A stretch of DNA of 64,000 nucleotides from Pseudomonadales bacterium (lineage in GTDB: Bacteria; Pseudomonadota; Gammaproteobacteria; Pseudomonadales; Azotimanducaceae). The stretch's first letter is position 1, and the number at the start of each line of letters is the position of its first letter. The notes beneath the pieces were generated by a model that saw only the letters and a program-made list of their open reading frames with translations, was not told the origin of the DNA and ran no database searches. The stretch covers positions 1-64,000 of the forward strand of contig JAHCAL010000004.1 in assembly GCA_019634925.1 (NCBI GenBank), given 5' to 3'. The position numbers and the translations under genes were made by a program. Of the stretch, positions 60,763 through 64,000 are shown one piece after another.

Positions 60763-61239
60763 ATGAACAAACCCGCCAAGAAACCCGGCTCCAGCACGAT
60801 CGCGCTGAACAAGCGCGCCGCGCACGACTACCTGCTCGAGGAGCGTTTCGAGGCCGGGCTCGTGCTCGAGGGCTGGGAGGTCAAGAGCCTGCGCGCCGGC
60901 AAGGCGCAGCTGGTCGACTCGTACGTCCTGATCCGGAACGGCGAGGCATGGCTGCTCGGCGCCAACTTCAGCCCGCTCGCCTCCGCGTCGACTCACGTGG
61001 TCGCCGATCCGCAGCGCACCCGCAAGCTTTTGCTGAACCAGCGCGAACTGGTGCGGATCGTGACCGCGACACAGCAGAAGGGCTACGCCTGCGTGGCGAC
61101 CGCCCTATACTGGAAAGGCAACAAGGTGAAGTGCGAGATCGCGCTCGGCCGCGGCAAGAAGCTGCACGACAAGCGGGCGACGCTCAAGGACCGGGAATGG
61201 AGCCGACAGAAGGAGCGGCTCCTCAAGCACGCCGGCTGA
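60763..61239 (+). CDS. smpB: SsrA-binding protein SmpB
   Basis: Partner of tmRNA in ribosome rescue. From ATG 60763 it is 158 residues: [44 protein letters not shown] helix and the basic C-terminal tail [16 protein letters not shown]. The longer frame upstream overlaps the transporter gene. I found no tmRNA gene beside it. Confidence 0.97.
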   Translation: MNKPAKKPGSSTIALNKRAAHDYLLEERFEAGLVLEGWEVKSLRAGKAQLVDSYVLIRNGEAWLLGANFSPLASASTHVVADPQRTRKLLLNQRELVRIVTATQQKGYACVATALYWKGNKVKCEIALGRGKKLHDKRATLKDREWSRQKERLLKHAG

Positions 61240-61278
61240 AGGGCGCACGCACCCCGCCGGCCACGTACCGGCTCCCCC

Positions 61279-61782
61279 TCAGCGCGTCACGGCTTGGCTC
61301 GCGCCCACGGACCGGCGCCAGCGGATCATCTCCAGCGCCGCGGCGGCGGCCTCGTAACCCTTGTTGAATTCGTCGTCGCTGCCGCGCGCGCGCGCGTGTG
61401 CGATGTCGAATACCGGCAGCACCTCCACGATCACCGGCCGCCGGTATTCGAGCCCGACCGCGCCGAGCCCGCGCATGCACTCGTTGCTGATCATCTCGAA
61501 GTGCAGCGTCTCGCCCTTCACGATCACGCCGAAACAGACGATCGCGTCGAGATCGCCGGCGCGGTCGGTCGCCAGCAGGTCCGCGGCCGCGAGCGGCAGT
61601 TCCAGGCAGCCCGGTAGCGTATGGATCTCGACCCGCTCGTAGCCGCGGTCGCGCAGCACGCGCTCGCAGGTCGACGACATGCTGGTGACGATTTCCGGAT
61701 ACCACTTGCTCTGGAGGATGGCGATGCGGCCGGGGGTGGCGATGACCGGAAGGTCGCTCAGATCGATCTGGGTTTGAGCCAT
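61279..61782 (-). CDS. divergent lumazine synthase (RibH)-like protein
   Basis: Similar to 6,7-dimethyl-8-ribityllumazine synthase, which makes the riboflavin precursor. From ATG 61782 (AGGAACC upstream) it is 167 residues. LPGCLELPLAA corresponds to the VPGAFEIP loop, FGVIVKGETLHFE to LGVVIRGETPHF with the catalytic His kept, and [13 protein letters not shown] to the C-terminal helix. The usual Gln-Ala..Arg segment reads IAHARARG, and the VPGA alanine is Cys. No other rib gene is near, so it may be a paralogue with a changed role. Confidence 0.75.
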   Translation of the reverse strand: MAQTQIDLSDLPVIATPGRIAILQSKWYPEIVTSMSSTCERVLRDRGYERVEIHTLPGCLELPLAAADLLATDRAGDLDAIVCFGVIVKGETLHFEMISNECMRGLGAVGLEYRRPVIVEVLPVFDIAHARARGSDDEFNKGYEAAAAALEMIRWRRSVGASQAVTR

Positions 61783-61968
61783 GAACGGTTCCTGGTGGGC
61801 GGTGACGGGCAGGCGGCGATCATAGCGCATCACTCGCTGATAGCGAGCCAGTACAGGGAGCCCCTGGGACGGTCACTGCGCGGGTCACAAACTGTCCTCA
61901 GTCGGTGCGGGCGTGCGACAGTCCGTCAAGCTGGGCTCATGCAGCCACAGGTCATGATGCAATGGCGC

Positions 61969-63483
61969 TCAGGCGAACCGATCGCGCAGCACCCGCTTCA
62001 ACACCTTTCCCGAAACATTCTTCGGAATCTCGTCGACAAAAAACCAGCGCCGCGGCCGCTTGTAGCCGGCGAGTTCCGCACGACAGAACGCATCGAGCGC
62101 CACGGCATCGGCGGCGGCCCCCGGGCGTAGCAGCACCGCCGCCGCGACCACTTCGCCCCAGTGTTCGTCGGGCAGGCCGAACACCGCCGCTTCCGCAACG
62201 GCCGCATGGCGGAACAGCAGCTCCTCCACCTCGCGCGGATACACGTTTTCGGCGCCGCTCACGATCATGTCCTTCTTGCGGTCGACGATGTACACGTAGC
62301 CGTCCGCATCCATGCGCGCCACGTCGCCGGTGTGGAACCAGCCGTCGCGGAACGACTCGGCGTTCGCCTCGGGTCGGTTCCAGTAACCGCGGAGCACCTG
62401 GTCGCCGCGCACCACGATCTCGCCGGGCTCGTCGATCGCACAGTCGCGACCGGCTTCGTCCACGATCCGTACGTCGGCGAGCGCGCCGACCCGCCCCGCG
62501 GCACGCAGCAGTTCGGGCGTCTCCCGGTCGGCGCGCAGGTGGTCGGCCTTCGACATGAAGATGACGTTGCCGGAGAGTTCCGTCATGCCGAAACCCTGCG
62601 TGAAGATCGGGCCGAACCGCGCCATCGCGCGGCGCAGCACCTCCGCCGGAATGGACGATGCGCCATAGCCGAGGGAGCGCAACGAGCCGAGATCATGCCG
62701 CTGGATGCCCGGGTCGTTCAGCAGCATGTTGATCATCGTCGGTGCCAGCGCCGAACCGGTGATCTTCAGTTCGTCGACCATGCGCATCCACTCGCCCGGC
62801 GAATAAGCCGCCATGAGCGCGACCGGATTGCCGGCCAGGTGCTGGCCGACCACCGCGAATCCGGCGATATGGCAGAGCGGGAACGGAAACAGGAAACACG
62901 GCGCGTCCGGCACGTCGCCCGGCAGGCTGACCTGTGCGTTGAACATGGACGCGAACAGGTTGCGGTGACTCAGCATCGCGCCTTTCGGCATGCCGGTCGT
63001 ACCGGAGGTATAGATGATCCAGGCCGTCTCGGCATCCGCGATGTCGGCAAACGGCGCGCGCGCCGGCCGGTCGGCGATGAACTCCTCGTACTCCGCTCCG
63101 ATCGCGAGCGTGCGCCGGACAGTCTCCAGCTCGTCGCGCATGCTGGCCACCGTCTCGGCGAACTGCGGTGCGTAGAGCAGCGTCGTCGCGCGGGCATCGT
63201 TGACGATGCGGACGAGCTCGGGAACGGCGAGCCGGTAGTTGAGAAACACCAGGCGCTGGCGCGCCGCCGGCACGCCGTAGTAGGCCTCGACGTATTCCGG
63301 CTGGTTGTCCGAGAGGATCGCGACGTGGTCGCCCGGCGCGCCCGTGGCGGCCAGCGCCTGGGCGAGCCGCATGCTGCGGTCGTGCAGCACGGCGAACGTA
63401 CGCCGCGAACCGTCCTGGCCGATGAGCGCCGTGGCCGTACCGCGGCGGCGCCGGTTGAACTCGAGTATCTCGTGCAGCAGCAT
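61969..63483 (-). CDS. class I adenylate-forming acyl-CoA ligase
   Basis: Activates a carboxylic acid as acyl-AMP and transfers it to CoA; the substrate, probably a fatty or aromatic acid, cannot be read from sequence. The 504-residue protein from ATG 63483 has the P-loop IYTSGTTGMPKG, GFGMTELSG (A5-type motif), WFHTGDVARMD, the hinge VDRKKDMIVSG and the C-terminal catalytic Lys in PKNVSGKVLKR. The longer frame upstream crosses the divergent promoter. The gap 61,783-61,968 has no visible gene. It diverges from an enoyl-CoA hydratase gene, suggesting a shared catabolic role. Confidence 0.92.
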   Translation of the reverse strand: MLLHEILEFNRRRRGTATALIGQDGSRRTFAVLHDRSMRLAQALAATGAPGDHVAILSDNQPEYVEAYYGVPAARQRLVFLNYRLAVPELVRIVNDARATTLLYAPQFAETVASMRDELETVRRTLAIGAEYEEFIADRPARAPFADIADAETAWIIYTSGTTGMPKGAMLSHRNLFASMFNAQVSLPGDVPDAPCFLFPFPLCHIAGFAVVGQHLAGNPVALMAAYSPGEWMRMVDELKITGSALAPTMINMLLNDPGIQRHDLGSLRSLGYGASSIPAEVLRRAMARFGPIFTQGFGMTELSGNVIFMSKADHLRADRETPELLRAAGRVGALADVRIVDEAGRDCAIDEPGEIVVRGDQVLRGYWNRPEANAESFRDGWFHTGDVARMDADGYVYIVDRKKDMIVSGAENVYPREVEELLFRHAAVAEAAVFGLPDEHWGEVVAAAVLLRPGAAADAVALDAFCRAELAGYKRPRRWFFVDEIPKNVSGKVLKRVLRDRFA

Positions 63484-63594
63484 CGTGCGTTCTCCCCCGC
63501 GAAGCAGCACCCGAACCGGCGCCCGGACGCGCATGCTGCCGGGTCGGGTCGTGTGGTAAGTTCGTCGCACGACATTATCGAGGAGGGAGACCCC

Positions 63595-64000
63595 ATGCAC
63601 TACGAGACACTGATCACCGAGAACGATGCCGGGATCCTGCGGATCACCCTCAACCGACCGGAACGCCTGAACGCCTGGACCTACCAGATGGGCGCCGAAC
63701 TGTCCGATGCGGTGAGCCGCGCCAACGATGACGACGACGTCATCGCGATGGTAATCACCGGCGCCGGGCGCGGGTTCTGCGCCGGCGCCGACATCCAGGA
63801 CGTCTTCAAGGCGCAGGCCGACGGCGACCTGCCGGCGCGCGACGGCAATCCGCGCGACTGGGTGACGCTGGTGCGCGAATCGAAACCGATGGTCGCAGCG
63901 GTCAACGGTGCGGCGATCGGCGTCGGCCTGACCCAGATCCTGCCCATGGACTACCTCGTGGCGTCGACCGCCGCGAAGCTCAGCGTGCGGTTCGTGAAGA
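63595..64000 (+). CDS. enoyl-CoA hydratase/isomerase family protein, 3' end beyond window
   Basis: Crotonase-fold enzyme acting on acyl-CoA. About 135 N-terminal residues are present. ATG 63595 follows a strong GAGGGAG site. NRPERLNAW, ITGAGRGFCAGADIQD (oxyanion-hole region) and the second oxyanion segment AAVNGAAIGVGLTQILPMDY are visible. It diverges from the acyl-CoA ligase with 111 nt between starts; both would act on CoA thioesters. Confidence 0.93.
   Translation, partial: MHYETLITENDAGILRITLNRPERLNAWTYQMGAELSDAVSRANDDDDVIAMVITGAGRGFCAGADIQDVFKAQADGDLPARDGNPRDWVTLVRESKPMVAAVNGAAIGVGLTQILPMDYLVASTAAKLSVRFVK

Noticed and set aside
61240..61280. tmRNA (ssrA) gene next to smpB
   Set aside because: Only about 40 nt separate smpB from the convergent gene, and no tmRNA tag or acceptor end is visible.

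Overview
The window is bacterial, and both of its parts are gammaproteobacterial. It looks like two genomes' worth of sequence joined at a ribosomal RNA operon. Positions 1 to about 3,700 are AT-rich (roughly 40-45% GC by eye) and hold the classic block rplA'-rplK-nusG-secE-tRNA-Trp-tuf-tRNA-Thr-Gly-Tyr-Thr, all on the minus strand. From about 9,600 to the end the sequence is GC-rich (roughly 65% or more) and dense with housekeeping genes. Between them lies one rRNA operon on the minus strand (16S, tRNA-Ile, tRNA-Ala, 23S, 5S). From memory, Pseudomonas aeruginosa has both a tyrS-rrn junction and an rrn-tRNAs-tufB junction. Each flank is therefore normal on its own, but core genes with such different composition on the two sides suggest an assembly chimera through the conserved rRNA genes.

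The GC-rich part runs as follows. 9.6-14.6 kb: tyrS, a LysM/M23 murein peptidase and anmK (peptidoglycan turnover), erpA, and a bactofilin. 15.6-18.4 kb: hemJ and hemL (heme synthesis) and a PfkB-family kinase. 18.4-29.5 kb: sfsA, an aminotransferase, dksA with a very long basic tail, gluQ, a CbrB-like AAA+ regulator, pcnB, a deoxynucleoside kinase, pgi and acs. 29.6-39.7 kb: the minus-strand tpiA-secG-tRNA-Leu-tRNA-fMet-rimP-nusA-infB-rbfA-truB-rpsO-pnp transcription/translation cluster. 39.9-45.3 kb: folP-glmM and rlmE-ftsH on the minus strand, with yhbY diverging. 45.4-56.4 kb: hrcA-grpE-dnaK-dnaJ-dapB-carA-carB-greA (heat shock, lysine and carbamoyl-phosphate genes). 56.5-61.8 kb: recN, bamE, rnfH, ratA, an SNF-family transporter, smpB and a lumazine-synthase-like gene. 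The window ends with an acyl-CoA ligase diverging from a truncated enoyl-CoA hydratase gene.

Gene order (tyrS-mepM-anmK-erpA; dksA-gluQ-cbrB-pcnB; metY-rimP-nusA-infB) resembles Pseudomonas and other free-living Gammaproteobacteria, but hrcA is present, folK/panB do not follow pcnB, and cbrA is missing. I saw no prophage, insertion sequence, CRISPR array or defence island, and I do not see a clearly new multi-gene system. The observations most worth a second look are the rRNA-centred composition break, a CbrB-like regulator that has lost the phosphoacceptor Asp and the GAFTGA loop while its kinase gene is absent, the histone-H1-like tail on DksA, and a 25-bp minisatellite that includes the pnp stop codon. 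Coordinates of RNA ends and several non-ATG starts are my estimates from motifs.
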